A stretch of DNA of 64,000 nt from Leptoclinus maculatus (taxonomy: Eukaryota; Chordata; Actinopteri; Perciformes; Stichaeidae): assembly GCA_032191485.1 (NCBI GenBank), contig JAVDOI010000010.1, positions 23,124,277-23,188,276 of the forward strand. Direction: 5' to 3'. The notes under the pieces are model-generated. The model worked only from the letters and a program-made list of their open reading frames with translations. It did no database searches and had not been told where the DNA came from. Below, piece after piece: positions 1 to 13,700 of the stretch (position 1 is the stretch's first letter; each line of letters starts with the position of its first letter). Made by a program: the position numbers and the translations under genes.

Positions 1-30
1 CAGTGAGTTTGGAAACATGTAAAAGCTGAG

Positions 31-158
<128 letters not shown>

Positions 159-1832
159 ACTTTCCATCTGTTAGTTGACCGATTGTTGAAGATGGATTTG
201 ACTGATGGAAACATCCTGATATGTGATTATCTGCTATTCACTGATTAAATGTGTGCATGACCCCAGTTGTATCAACAAACTGCATATTTCATGATGTGAG
301 ATCACAGTCAGGCTCCATCATACTACATTAAACTTCACTGATGAGCTCGAACACATTCTTGTCTTTGTGGATTCTCCAGAGTAGAGCTGCAGAGCATGCA
401 GCATGTTGAGCTTGATTTAAATGGGACGGAGTGAATGCCATCTGAGATTGGGCTCTGTTGCTCTGAGTTGCATGTGTGTCGTGATGTTGCTCTGTGTAGC
501 ACGGAGAGAAGAAGTGCTTGTTAACTTGATTGATGGTTGGAACCCGAGAGAAGGACCCGATTTATTTATTTGAATGGTGGTATTAGCACTTTCACTTCAG
601 TAAAAGATCATTCATCAATGACACTGGCTGAGTCAGTCCTCCTCTCTCCCCTCATATTGCTCTTCACAATAATCATTTTTGGAACAGTTAAATGGAATAA
701 TATCAATAATATCACGTAAAAAGATTGGCGCACGCGCGCGTGACACCAGTGCATGGAGCGAGGGAGCATTCAGCTGTGATGAGCGCTCGGCCTGCCTTCG
801 CCCTCCTAACTGCTCAAAGATCGCTCGTGAACGTGACTTTTGGAGGCGTGGATGGAATAGACAGAGGCTGATGTCCCGCTCCATAGTGATCATGTTGTAT
901 GGTTTATAGTTTGCTGTGGTGATCTCTGTAACCTCACTGCAAAGTCTCAAATATATTGGTGTTTTTACAGAAAGTATTAACCTTTTTCTGAAATCGTACA
1001 TACAAAGGGAGGTGGTGACAGAGAATATTATAGTGCATCTGGAGTTTACTTTTCCTTCATCTTCTCCACAATATCTTTCCAGCTTGTTAACAGTCTCGTT
1101 TCTTCAGGGGAGCTGACATTTAAAAAAAGAAACAGTTTGTTTCATCAGTGTGACGAGGTCAGTGATTTAGTATTAAACTCAGCGAGTCAACAGATGAATC
1201 TATTCATATGCACAATGAAACTTACAGCTTCAGGTGTTCGATGTCTTACAGTGAGTTCAGCATGAACCTGAGGAATGGGCACCGACACACTAGTACATCA
1301 TACCAAAAATACATTTTTGGCATCTTTCGATTTTTCGAGATTTCCAAATAAGAGTAGTTTGAGTTTCAGTAACGGCAGAACAAGAGTATGACGAGGATAC
1401 TGGTGCTCATTGCTTCTGGTGAAATGGTTGATAGAGCTCCGTGATGGCAGAACCTGATATGTAAAACAGGCTTAGTGGGACCACACTAAGCCTGTTTTGA
1501 GAGAAGAGAACAAGTTCCGGCCTGTTTACTGGTACAATGGGCATGTTGATAGAGAGTGGCTGTAGAACGACGTATCACAAATGACCTGCTGCTGTACATT
1601 AATGATACGCAAACCAACATTTGCCCTGATACAACTAGGTAATGTCCGGGAAGACGTTACGTTAAAGAAAACAAGCAGTTGTGAGGTTTCCAAATCAGCA
1701 GCATCTGAACAGGCTGTTCCTGGATCAGCCTGCCAGTCAGAGCTGTTTGAAGTCAATCTGATCTCACACATGATTCACTGTCTTCATGAGGACATTGTGA
1801 CGCTTGGAGGGCTGCCCACAGTGCGTGCACAA

Positions 1833-1838
<6 letters not shown>
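159..1838. other. kiaa1217 intron, no exon seen
   Basis: Non-coding intron sequence. Apart from the hairpin at 1463-1498 and a short CpG-rich stretch near 728-742 (cgcacgcgcgcg), nothing stands out. No splice-bounded conserved frame was found. Confidence 0.5.
1463..1498. repeat. perfect 15-bp inverted repeat, 6-nt loop
   Basis: AAAACAGGCTTAGTG at 1463-1477 is followed by loop ggacca and the exact reverse complement at 1484-1498. It sits in an intron and could be a MITE end, a folded RNA or chance. Confidence 0.85.
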
Positions 1839-1915
<77 letters not shown>

Positions 1916-1951
1916 GCATGCCTACACACACACACACACACACCTGCATGC

Positions 1952-1997
<46 letters not shown>

Positions 1998-2003
1998 GCA
2001 TGC

Positions 2004-2039
<36 letters not shown>

Positions 2040-2045
2040 GCATGC

Positions 2046-2121
<76 letters not shown>

Positions 2122-2157
2122 GCATGCCTACACACACACACACACACACCTGCATGC

Positions 2158-2193
<36 letters not shown>

Positions 2194-2199
2194 GCATGC

Positions 2200-2261
<62 letters not shown>

Positions 2262-2305
2262 GCATGCCTACACACACACACACACACACACACACACCTC
2301 CATGC

Positions 2306-2363
<58 letters not shown>

Positions 2364-2491
2364 GCATGCCTACATACACACACACACACACAGACACATC
2401 TGCATGCCTACACACACACACACACACACACATCTGCATGCCTACACACACACACACACATCTGCATGCCTACACACACACATCTGCATGC

Positions 2492-2525
<34 letters not shown>

Positions 2526-2531
2526 GCATGC

Positions 2532-2565
<34 letters not shown>

Positions 2566-2579
2566 CTGCATGCCTACAC
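1838..2579. repeat. compound (CA)n / CTGCATGCCTA minisatellite
   Basis: About 740 bp of CA runs are interrupted at irregular intervals by the 11-mer CTGCATGCCTA (variants ctccatgccta, acatctgcatg). This creates long spurious frames on both strands (Thr-His and Cys-Val). Internal CA runs range from 4 to about 40 units, as expected for a hypervariable locus. Confidence 0.95.
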
Positions 2580-3200
2580 AGGACTTCTCTGTAAAAGCAG
2601 TTTTTCCTGCACTGGGTTTGTTTTGGTGTCTGGGAGTCTTTGGTCTGTTGACATGCCTGTAATGTCCTCATCTCATGCACACCTCGCAGACGTCACATTA
2701 AAACAAGCTTTCCCTCAGTTGGCACACATTGACATGTACCAATCCAAGTACTGTTTGTTCATTCTCTATCTACAGGTTGAGATTAAGTCTTTTGAGAGGG
2801 TGAACATGAACAATAAGTGCATGAAAGGTGCATTCCTGGCTGTTAGTATCAGATAAACAAACACTCCTTTCCCTGCTGCTGCTTGAGACGAGGTACACGG
2901 GAAGTTTGCCGACTGTGAAACCAAACCAAAGCGAAACACTTTGTAAAGCTGAGGGAAGCTCATCGCAGTGACTTGACACATCACACAGAGTCATTTGATC
3001 CATGGTTCATGGGGAAGATTGATCGGTGCAGCTTTGAAATGGAATTTAAAGTAGTTCCAATAGAAACGACAGACGCAGACTGTCCTCCTGAGAAGAACGA
3101 CAGCATCAGCTTCAACACTTAACTTCGTTAAGAGGAAATGAACCCTTTAATGAGCATATTGTCTGAACAATGACATTGACGCTGTGGTGGTTCCTTGCAG
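2580..3200. other. kiaa1217 intron, no feature seen
   Basis: Plain intron sequence between the CA minisatellite and the acceptor ttccttgcag. No exon or repeat was recognised. Confidence 0.5.
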
Positions 3201-3486
3201 GTCTCTAAAGAGGTGTTGTACAGCAGTCACAGTCCGGTCCACGCCGCGGCGTCCGGCCGCAGCGCCCTGCACAGCCTGCAGGGCTCCATGTCCCCGCCCA
3301 TGGTCCGCTCCATGCCCTCGTCTCCCTCCAGGATGGCGTACGGTGGGGGGAGCACAGGGGGGAGGACGGGCATGGTGGATCCGGGCAGCGCCACATTACC
3401 ACGGGAGCGCCTGTCAGGGGTGGGCCGATCCAGCTCCCTCTGCACCAGCAGCAGTGCTATACTGGAGAGGAGAGACGTGAGGCCTG
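3201..3486 (+). CDS. kiaa1217: kiaa1217 exon (1st in window)
   Basis: It starts after ttccttgcag in phase 0 and ends before gtgaga in phase 1. It encodes VSKEVLYSSHSPVHAAAS through SAILERRDVRP, including the conserved SMSPPMVRSMPSSPSR block, rich in Ser and Pro. A competing donor gtgagg lies 10 bases upstream. Only the chosen one matches the phase of the next exon, where the split codon becomes Asp. Confidence 0.88.
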
Positions 3487-6310
3487 GTGAGAAACCTGCA
3501 GGGGGAACCTGTTCACAATCACAAGGTCACGAGACGCAGTGCGTCTCCATGCTCGTCTGATGGGACATGTAGACTGAGATAAACAACACTTAATGAACAT
3601 GTTAAAAACGTTCACATGCACAACTAGATACTGGTCCAGGAGGCTTATTTTTTTTTATTGCTCTTTCAACATAGTTGAAAGGAATTTGGTTTGCTGAGCT
3701 CACACAGAACAAGAACCCGAAACCCACCTCACATACATTGACAAGGATGTAAAAGGAAATAAAGTGATGAATAATTAAAGAAAGCGTCTTATTTATAGCA
3801 ACATTTGATGCGGTGTATACCATTATGTCCAGATAATGTTTCCATACCACTCAGTTACTCCAAATACTTTTCAGCTGTCTTAAACAGAGAACTTCTCCTC
3901 CACTCCTCTTTCGTCAGCACTGTTGTGGTGTTGATTTCCCACATAACTGAGCAGTCAGTCCTTCCTCCATCTGTTTGGGGCGACTCTTCTAGTTGTATAG
4001 GCTAAGGGTCACACTCAGCAGTGTGTCTGTGCTCTGGGTGTTCCTGGGCACAGAGGTGTGGGAGCTGGAGCTTTGTGGACTACTATCTTTAAAAACACAG
4101 CAGCAGCAGTGAAAGAGTCAATAAATCAAATCCAGCGTAGTCCACTTGTCCATCATTTACCAGACTTGGTTTCCTTAATGGGTGACACAGTTCTGGATCC
4201 TGACTGTAGATAATACATGAGATACATTACATGTTAACAGTATATATTTACATTTAGAACTATGACATCATAGTCTGATCCAGTGAACGTCGGATGTTTG
4301 TGCTTGTGTGTGTGTGTGTGTCAGATGACGACGCCGGCAGCAGTAAGAGCATGGTGGTGCGTGGTGAAGGAGGACCACATTACCCAGACTCCTACTGCTC
4401 CTCCCTGCAGGACGGAGGAGGAGGTCGCCTGAGCATGGCCTCCTCCCAGTGTAGCGCTCCTCCGTCTCTCGCCGCAGACATGGTGGACGCTGGGGTCACA
4501 GGGATCCCGGGGGGGCTGCAGCAGTACCGGGCCTCCATTAAACCCCTGATGGGCTACGGAGAGAGCCTGGAGCAGCAGACCCGCTTCCTCCACAGGTACG
4601 CACTCTGGTTTAAACCCAATGCAGACACATGACACTGACACAAACATGGAAACATAACCCAGTCCTGCTGAAGTTGGACTCGGGGAGTGTTTGAAGGTGA
4701 CTGCTTCTGTCACTTCCACTTTGTGTGCAGCAGTTTTCTGCATTGCACGGTTATGTAATATATCAAACAATACTCTTCACACAGAGTTTCCAGTTGTTGC
4801 TCGAGCCAATGTTAGAGCAGCTGGTGTATCTGTTTACAGAGCAGTCAAACAAACTCAGTCCGTGATGATTACAACTGTTATCTCCTTTCATGCTGCACAC
4901 ACACAGTGTTTCACACAACAGCAGGACACAGTCAGAGCGGTGGGAGGTGTGCTGCTCCCTGACAGATGTACGGATTAATGCTGTCAGCTCTAACCCGCTG
5001 TAACTGCTTCACAATACAAGCCTGTTGAAGTGATTTAATGTGTAACATCAGTAACATAGTCCAGTGAACAGAGAAGAAGATCTGATCAGTAACACTGACC
5101 CAGCACACTCTATCCATGTAACCAGCTGTGTTTCCACCATCCAGGCAGAAGAGCAGGAAGTATGGAGACAGCCAGCTTCCTCCACTGGGAACTAAAACGC
5201 CGCCCCCTTCCCCTCACAGAGTCAATGAAGTCAGGCTGATTGAGGGACAGATCGTCGGAGGGGTGGGCCTGGTGTCTCCAGATAGGATGTCCCCTATTCG
5301 CCGGTCCCTGCGGCGGGACAGTAACGGGGCCACAGTGGAGATCGTGAACAGAAGCAGAGGGAGTGGCTCCTCTACCTCGTCTGTCTTCATGGACAGCCCG
5401 CTGGGACAACCTGAGAGACTGTTTCAGGGTCATGTGACTGCCGGCAACGTCCAGAGGTGAGCTGAGATCCCCTTCATTATCCCCTTCATTACTTCAAAGT
5501 GAGCACTTAACGAGGTGTGTATTCAGTTCCACTGAGTCCTCCTGGAGGAGATCTTCACACCTCCAGCATTCATATGATTTACAAAGCTCCCTCATGTTTA
5601 AATGTGATGGATACAGCACATGTGTTTCTATTTTGCAGTGAGAGGATGAAAGCCATGGAGGAGCAGATAGCCAGTCTAGCTGGTCTGGTGCACAGTGCTC
5701 TGTCTATGGGACCAGATGTTCCAGGAGTCAAGGACGCTGTCAGGTCTGTTCCATCTGCCTTCATCCCTTCATGCCGACAGCAGCGCGTCCAATAAGTTCT
5801 TTAGATGCATCCACTATGTGTGTAGAGTCGTTTATAAGATCCAGGAACCAGGAAATCATTCTTAATAATGATTATAGACTAGACCTGTACTGGACAATTC
5901 TTAATAGTTCAGGTACTAACATGAAATGAGTTCTGACCAAGGATGCTTATGTTCACTATGTAACTGTCTGTGTGTCTTTTCAGTGACAATGCTGAACACA
6001 AACTCAACAGAGCTGGTGAGATCTCCTCTTTTTATAACAGACGGTGACATTTCCTGCCATTGACTACGTACTTGTGTTCTGAATGTGATGACCTTTCTTT
6101 GACCTTCAGGAGTGTCATCTGAGCCTCAGGTCCCAGCTGCTGTGATTGACAGGTTCAGCCCCGCCCCTCTGGCGCTCCCGGCCCCTCCCTCTGACGGCGG
6201 GCTGCAGCAGAGCTTGGTGTTAGCGAAGAGAAATGTGTGTGATCTGCGGCTGCAAGTCAACCACCTCAAAGACTTACAGGTACTGACCCGTCCACTCACT
6301 GATTAGAATC

Positions 6311-6349
<39 letters not shown>

Positions 6350-7678
6350 GATAATGGCTGAAACGTCTGTAGAAAGGAAAGGACAGTGTTACATTGTGCT
6401 GTATGTACGCGGATTGCAGTGATGCGAATACAGGTTTGTGTTAGCCTTAAAGTGACACACTAACAAATACAGAAGTGACCTGGTGGTGCACCATAGACTG
6501 TAAATAAGATGAATGACGCGTCACAACTTCCTCCCACACAAAAATGAAAATATTCCAGGATAATGTATTGCTGTGATGTAACCCAGGATTAAACAAGGAA
6601 ATGCAGAAAACACAACAAAACAAAAACAGTAGTTCCTGGTATCAGGTATACAAAGTGTTGATCACAGGTACATTTCAGCCTTGCAGTATATGTTGGGTCC
6701 TGGGCCATCACACACTGCCTTCCCTCAGGCCTCACCACTAGCGAAGCAAAAACAGGTTGTGTTGTTGAACCCTAACTCCTGAGGTGTTCCCTGTGTCCCA
6801 GCTGTCAAACCAGGAGAGCGTGACCTCGATGCTGCGGATGGCAGGTCAGGAGCTGGTGGTGCTGATGTACGATCGGCTGGCTCAGTCGGAGGAGGCGGTG
6901 TACAGACGGAGAGCTGGGATGGAGGAGGAGAGGATCCACTACCTGGCTACAGAGGAGAGAATACTCACACAGCTCCGGTGAGTATTTAGCTTTGAAGACA
7001 AGATCATGTAACCCTTGAAAGAAGATGTAGTACAGTCATTCTCTGGAATAAAAGGTTGATTTCATTAGCAAAGAAACACACCCTTGCTGCTACACTCTTG
7101 GTCTGGTATCATGAGCTACTGGGCTAATGGTAGCAACCTTTAGATATATTTTGCTGTTTTATTGACATTACTTGGTCAGTTCTCTGACTTTATGACTTCA
7201 TTTGTGCCACTGCAGCACTACATCTTAGCATTGGCCATTAATCAGCACATGTGGACACATTCCCCACTGTCCCACACAAGTTACATCAGATTGTTTAGTA
7301 GATTAAAAACCCTCCATTACAGGCACCTCGTTCCTCACCTACCTTCTCCTCCGCCACCCTCCTTCTAACTAACCCCCTGACCCCAACACCTCTAACATTT
7401 ACTGGGATTAAAAAACTGAAGCATTCATTCATTCATTCATTGAGATGTGACTGTTGAATTTCCGTTCACATTTTTTTATTTTACAAACCTCCTGTTGCAT
7501 TACATTATGCTACTTTATGTTCCAGCGTGGCTCCACAACTAACTTAAAAAGTCTCAATCCTACAGTGTAAAATACAAGTAAAGGTCCTGCATTCAAAATA
7601 TTACTCAAGTAAAAATGATTAGCATGAACATATACTTAAAGTACCATAAGTAAAACAGTTCATAACAGAATAATACAC

Positions 7679-7713
<35 letters not shown>

Positions 7714-10700
7714 AATTAGCTCTATTGTGATGCATTAAAAAGCATCACAATAGAGCTCATTTGTCATGTACTGTATGTTTCCCTGGGAAGGACCCCACCC
7801 TCAGAGACCCCCCCCCCCACACTAAAGATCCCAATCTAACCCCTGACCCTACCTCACACAATGTGCACTTTCTATTTGTGTCAATGACATCTGAAGTGGT
7901 GAATTAGCCTTTTCACCACTTACACACTCGCTGTGACATCTTGTCCCTGATGATGTCACTGCAGCTGAACATTATCGGTGACATACGAGACACAGCGCGG
8001 CAACATCTTCAGGCCGAGAGAGAATGTGATGAAACATATTGTTAAAAATAGAGCCGGGGGATGGGGAGTGATGTGATTGGGTGGGACGTGGGTTTCCAGA
8101 GACATCACAACTCATTCTGGTGTTAGATACACACTGACTGCTCAGCAGACCACTCGGTCCACACAGAAGCCTGGCATTCATCAAGCATGAGTAGGAGTTC
8201 CTTCACCGGCGTGTCAGGGCCATTGTAGACACAAACTGAAACTAATTTGCAAGGTTATGAAAACATACGTTTATGATGATAGACTCAGAAAAAGTAAAAT
8301 GTCTTAACTTGATGTTTCTTTCATTTCATTATGCATCTACAAAGCTAAACATGTAGTGTACCTGTTAACATTACTTTTATTTATGTCATCTTACAATCAT
8401 ATTCCCGTTGTTTAAATTATGATAACTCTAATGTGACCCCTTCAATGGTTGCAACATGTTCCATTCCTTAAGGGAACTTAAATAAGGAGCTTCATGTTGT
8501 AACTAACTGTTAGGACTCTATCTATCTTTAGGTAGTTCTAGTCTAACCACTAAAGCTCTGAAACAATTGAGTCAAGTGAAAAGTACAATGTTGAAGGATA
8601 AAGTAGCATCAAGTTGAAATACTCAATTAAAGCACAAGTACCACACACATCTTCTTTAATGTACTTACTCCTCTATCTTTTCTTATTGAATTATATACAC
8701 CTGCAGACACCTGTGGAGAGTTCAGTATCTGGATAGGTTCAGGAGGAACACGTATGTAGGCTAACCCTAAACCAGATCAGTGTTGCTATGTAGGCTAACC
8801 CTAAACCAGATCAGTGTTGCTATGTAGGCTAACCCTAAACCAGATCAGTGTTGCTATGTAGGCTAACCCTAAACCAGATCAGTGTTGCTATGTAGGCTAA
8901 CCCTAAACCAGATCAGTGTTGCTATGTAGGCTAACCCTAAACCAGATCAGTGTTGCTATGTAGGCTAACCCTAAACCAGATCAGTGTTGCTATGTAGGCT
9001 AACCCTAAACCAGATCAGTGTTGCTATGTAGGCTAACCCTAAACCAGGTCAGTGTTGCTATGTAGGCTAACCCTAAACCAGATCAGTGTTGCTATGTAGG
9101 CTAACCCTAAACCAGGTCAGTGTTGCTATGTAGGCTAACCCTAAACCAGATCAGTGTTGCCATGTAGGCTAACCCTAAACCAGATCAGTGTTGCTATGTA
9201 GGCTAACCCTAAACCAGATCAGTGTTGCTATGTAGGCTAACCCTAAACCAGATCAGTGTTGCAGACACCAACCAGACTGAAGCGCAGCATCACACACATC
9301 CCTGCTCAGTTCGCTAACATCTGGAGGTTACATGAATATTACCATTAAAATGAAGCTAATCAACCAACCAACACAACCATTGAAGTCTCTGCTGCCATCT
9401 TGTGTCTACTGCAGGTTATCACATTGCTGATGTTTCTACCTGACTGTTAATGCCACATGTTTGATGTCTTTTTCACCTCACAGTGGATTGGAGGACTACG
9501 TGGACCGTTTGCAGCGTAGCTCCGCCTCCAGTCCCGACCAGCTGTCAATCACTCTGAGAGAGGTGGAGGAGGGAGCAGTCAACCTGCGGAGGGTCGGAGA
9601 AGCTCTGGCCATCCTTAAAGGTTGGTTTGAGTTGTTTGAAGACAACACTGAATCACACAGTATGTCTCTGTTGGCTGATATATATATATATATATAATAT
9701 ATAATAGGATGCATTGGGTCCATACTTTGGATGTAAATGGAATCCTCTCGTAGGTCATGCTACACCTGATTATTAGAAAGAGGGACGTTTGAAAGGGATG
9801 TTGTTCATGTGAGGTTAATGTTTATTCTACCAATAAAAAGACCGTCCGTCCATCATTGACAAAAAAAAAAATGTCCAAGCCAATAATTCCTACACTTGTA
9901 GTTGTGAATTTTAAGAAATTAGAAATGATGACAGCAGAAGGTTTCACAGAGGTTCAGGACAAACTGTAAATTGCTATACTCATTGTTCTCCATTAAACTC
10001 AAACCGGACAATAAAATCAGCCCCCCCACCCAACGCATCTCTAGGGCTCTAATGTGGACCTTTCTGTGTCAGTATTGTACGAACTGGACGGTATCATTTT
10101 GCTAAATGAAGAATAATCAGATGCTCTTAAATCAGATTCAGACAGCTCGATGCCTGTGGTTGTTGTAGCTGTTTTTAGATGAATCACAGATGATCAGACT
10201 TCACAATCCGATTTATTACAATCAGAAAAAGATGTACAGGAACCTGGACATCTTGTGTATCTATTTATTTCCTGAAGAGCTTATGCTGTGTTATGTGTGG
10301 TGACATGTAGAACTACACAGAGTCTCTTCTGTCTGTTTGTCTTCCAGGTGAGTATCCAGAGCTGCAGGTGAAGATGCGCTCCGTGCTGAGGCTGGAGGTG
10401 GAGGCGGTGCGTTTCCTGAAGGAGGAGCCTCATAAGATGGACTCCATGCTGAAGAGGGTCAAAGCACTGACTGAAGCCCTCAGCGGTGTCCGCAGGTGCT
10501 CATGAACTTCACTCGGGGGTAAAACAATTAAGTTTAGCAGGAAAATAATCCTGATGCGTCTTTGTCCTCCCCGTTATTGACAGGTGTGTGTCGGAGTCAA
10601 CCGTCCCTGCCAGATCAGCCCAGGTGGAGCCTCTGAAGGTCCTGGAAACAGATCAGGGGCCCCTGAAGACCCAGAGCCCCCAAAGCTCCCCCAAACCCCA

Positions 10701-13700
10701 GCCTCGATCCTCGGTCAGACCTCCTCTGCCCGCACCCTCTCTCTCCAGGAGTCAGACTGAGGTCAGCCCCCCCAGCCCCCCACTGACAGCCACCCACGGA
10801 CGAGACTCGCCCACCGTGGCCAAGGTACTAACGATTAGTCCTTCTGGTGAATGATTACAACATGACAGAATGTGAGCCTTTGTACATAAACGGGTGTTTT
10901 GGTGAGGAAGCCGTCTGTAGTGCAGAATGTGACATGTTGTTGTGTTGTGAAGGTGAGTCCTCGCAGCAGAGAGGGCAGCCCTGCTGTGCAGAGGAGACGG
11001 GGCCCTCTGACGTCCCTAACACAGGAGAGCCACGCTGACCACACCACCGTGAAACAGGTCAGTGTCGCTGCAACGTGACACCTTCAATGGTTGCAACATG
11101 TTCCATTCCTTAAGGACACTTTTAAACAAGGAGCTGTGTGCTAGCACTCGCTGTGAGTTGATTCAAGAATTTGCAGATCAAAAGATCTTTGAGTTGTCTT
11201 TGCGACATATTATTTCAGTATTTCAGTATGAAGCAGGCCCACAAGCTGTTATATACATCAAACTGAGTCCACCTCCAAACAAGACACCGTTTGAACTAGA
11301 TGTTTTTTCTCACCTGCAAATCATCGAAGCAGTGATACTGATCTAAAGGTGACGTTTCTCCTGCAGCTTCAGTCCCCTTCACAGTTTTAAACAAACCACA
11401 GCTACCATCAACCTGTGTGACTGTGTGTGTCCTCCTCAGACTCCAGAGGGCGGTCTGGGTGTAGAAACCAGCAGTATCAACCAGACCAGCACCAGACAGG
11501 CCAACCAGCCATCCAGCTTTGTCTCCAGTCGGCTTCCATCCCCCGACACCAACACAGACTTTGACCAGGTCCTCCAGGAGTCCCAGGCCAGCCTGATGAA
11601 GACCATCACTCGTCTGAATGTGTTGGATACCAGAGAGGGTTGCTCTGATTCTGCCTCAAGACAACAGTCAGAGCGGGACACGACTCTGGACCTGACCCTG
11701 CAAGGTTGACCTGTAGTATCTCATTCACTGGAAACACATTGGGCCTTATGTAACAACATCTTCTTATCTGTGAGGTTTGCTTGTACAAGTGTTCGCAGTC
11801 TGATTCAGGAAGAACGGTTACTAACCTGTACGAGTTTTAACGCCAAAATATCTCAACACTAAAAGAGATCAAACTTGTACAACAGGTCTGAACCAAACAA
11901 TCGGTGAAGTCACAAGTTCTCTTAAATCTCTTGTCTCGTTTGTACCAGTGGTTCTGAGGCCCAATGCTCCTAAATCAACAGCATGGTGTGAGTGTGGATC
12001 TATATAGCTACATGGGACGGGTGTTGTACAAGTAGTACATTTCTTTTAGATGTAACCTAAACACAAAGGTCTGTGTGTTTGTGCTGCAGCCTCAGTGGAG
12101 CAACAGGCAGGTCTGTCTGACTCCCAGGAAAACACAACTCAGCTGAGTGATGAGGTGGATTCCACCCAGTTAGAACCCTCAGATACAGGTATGATACCAG
12201 TATGAACAAAGACATTAAAACACAGCCATATGCAGTTAGAGAGTCCTGATCCAATATCTATATGTTCCTGTGACAGTATGAACACAATACCAAAATGACC
12301 AAATACCTTGCCTTGGTTTAGTCTTCATATGACCATGCACACATAAGTTACTAAACGTCAGCACTCTGATGCTTGGATGTGATTTGCTCCAGCAGCAGCC
12401 TCACAGCTTCCTGCAGCCCCTGTGGAGCCTCCTCCCTCAGCTCCCCAATCAGCTGCTCCTCCCTCAACTTCTCCCAGCACAGAGCGCGTTAGCCGGCCAC
12501 GGGTGGAGAAGCCCCGCCGCACCAGTGTGGATAAGGAGATGAAGCAGAGTCCAGACAGGGCCGGCAAGTCTCCTCCTCCTCCTCCTCCTCCACGAAGGTC
12601 AGTTCAGCCCTGAGGATCACCTTCAGACCGGCTTTCTAAAGGGTCAAAACTAGATACCACCTCTCATGCATATTTATTATTTATTGCCTTTCCAGGTTCC
12701 ATGCTGTCAATTCAGGTCTAACCACAGGAAGGTCAGGAGAGGTGGTTTTCACCACCAGGAAAGAGCCGCTTGGATCCCAGGTGTGTGTTACTTTAAGGGT
12801 ACTAGCATCGTGATAAAAGTCCAGAAGGTGTGTGTTAATGTAACGCATAGAGACGGATGTGAAGAAAACTAAATTGGCACTCTTGTCTGGTTTGTGGCAA
12901 ACAACTGAGTGGTGAGTCATAAACAATCTAAGTGGGTGTGCCCTTAAGTCAACGAAGCGGTTCATTTATTCTATCCTGTGTTTCTGCTTCATGACTCTGT
13001 TCAAGGATGAGGGTGAGAAGGAGACAGAGCAGCCGCTGGTTCCTCAGCCCAAACCCCCGAGACAGCCACCAGAGGTCAAACCCAAACCCCAGATGTGTTC
13101 TCCTGCACATGTGGCTGCTTCCACCTCCACCCATTCCACAGCCTCAGCACACAGGGGGGATGTGGAAGAAGAGGAGGAGGACAACAAATTCATGAAAGAG
13201 CTGCTGGTATGTGGACAAAATAGCTGTTTCTTATAACTTAAGCAGATCAAGTACTCAAGCAGGGACAGTACACCAGATCTGGGACTGTGTTCAACACATC
13301 GCAGCATTAATTAAAGGTGTTTAGCATCCATTGCATCCTTGTGCCTCTGACCCCACCCTTATCTCCGTAACCCTAACCCTCACCATGGACCCCCCCCCCC
13401 CCCTTTCACCCAGGTGTTTCACAAATGCACTTTGAGGGATGAAGGGAGCAGAGGCGTGGTTGAACGATCAGCCTCTGCGCTCCAGAGCAGTGAGATGGAG
13501 TCTAAGGTAAAAATAAAAGCAGTCTAACAGCACTAATTATTAACAACAGACCTTTTAACTCAAACCAACTTTGCTCCCCGAAGTTGTAAGTGCATATTAA
13601 GGACTTACTGTAAATTCTGTGAAGTCACATCTGTGTACAGGACAACGTTCTGCCAGAAAAAGATCGAATGAATCCACAATAAGTTTGAATTTGTGTTCTA

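Noticed and set aside
1581..2856. Long open frames of 337-350 codons made of Thr-His and Cys-Val repeats
   Set aside because: They are translations of the CA/TG minisatellite in several frames and on both strands, with no splice sites, conserved ends or codon bias.
8753..9262. CRISPR-like array of 34-bp repeats
   Set aside because: Units are directly adjacent with no unique spacers, and the context is an intron of a fish gene.
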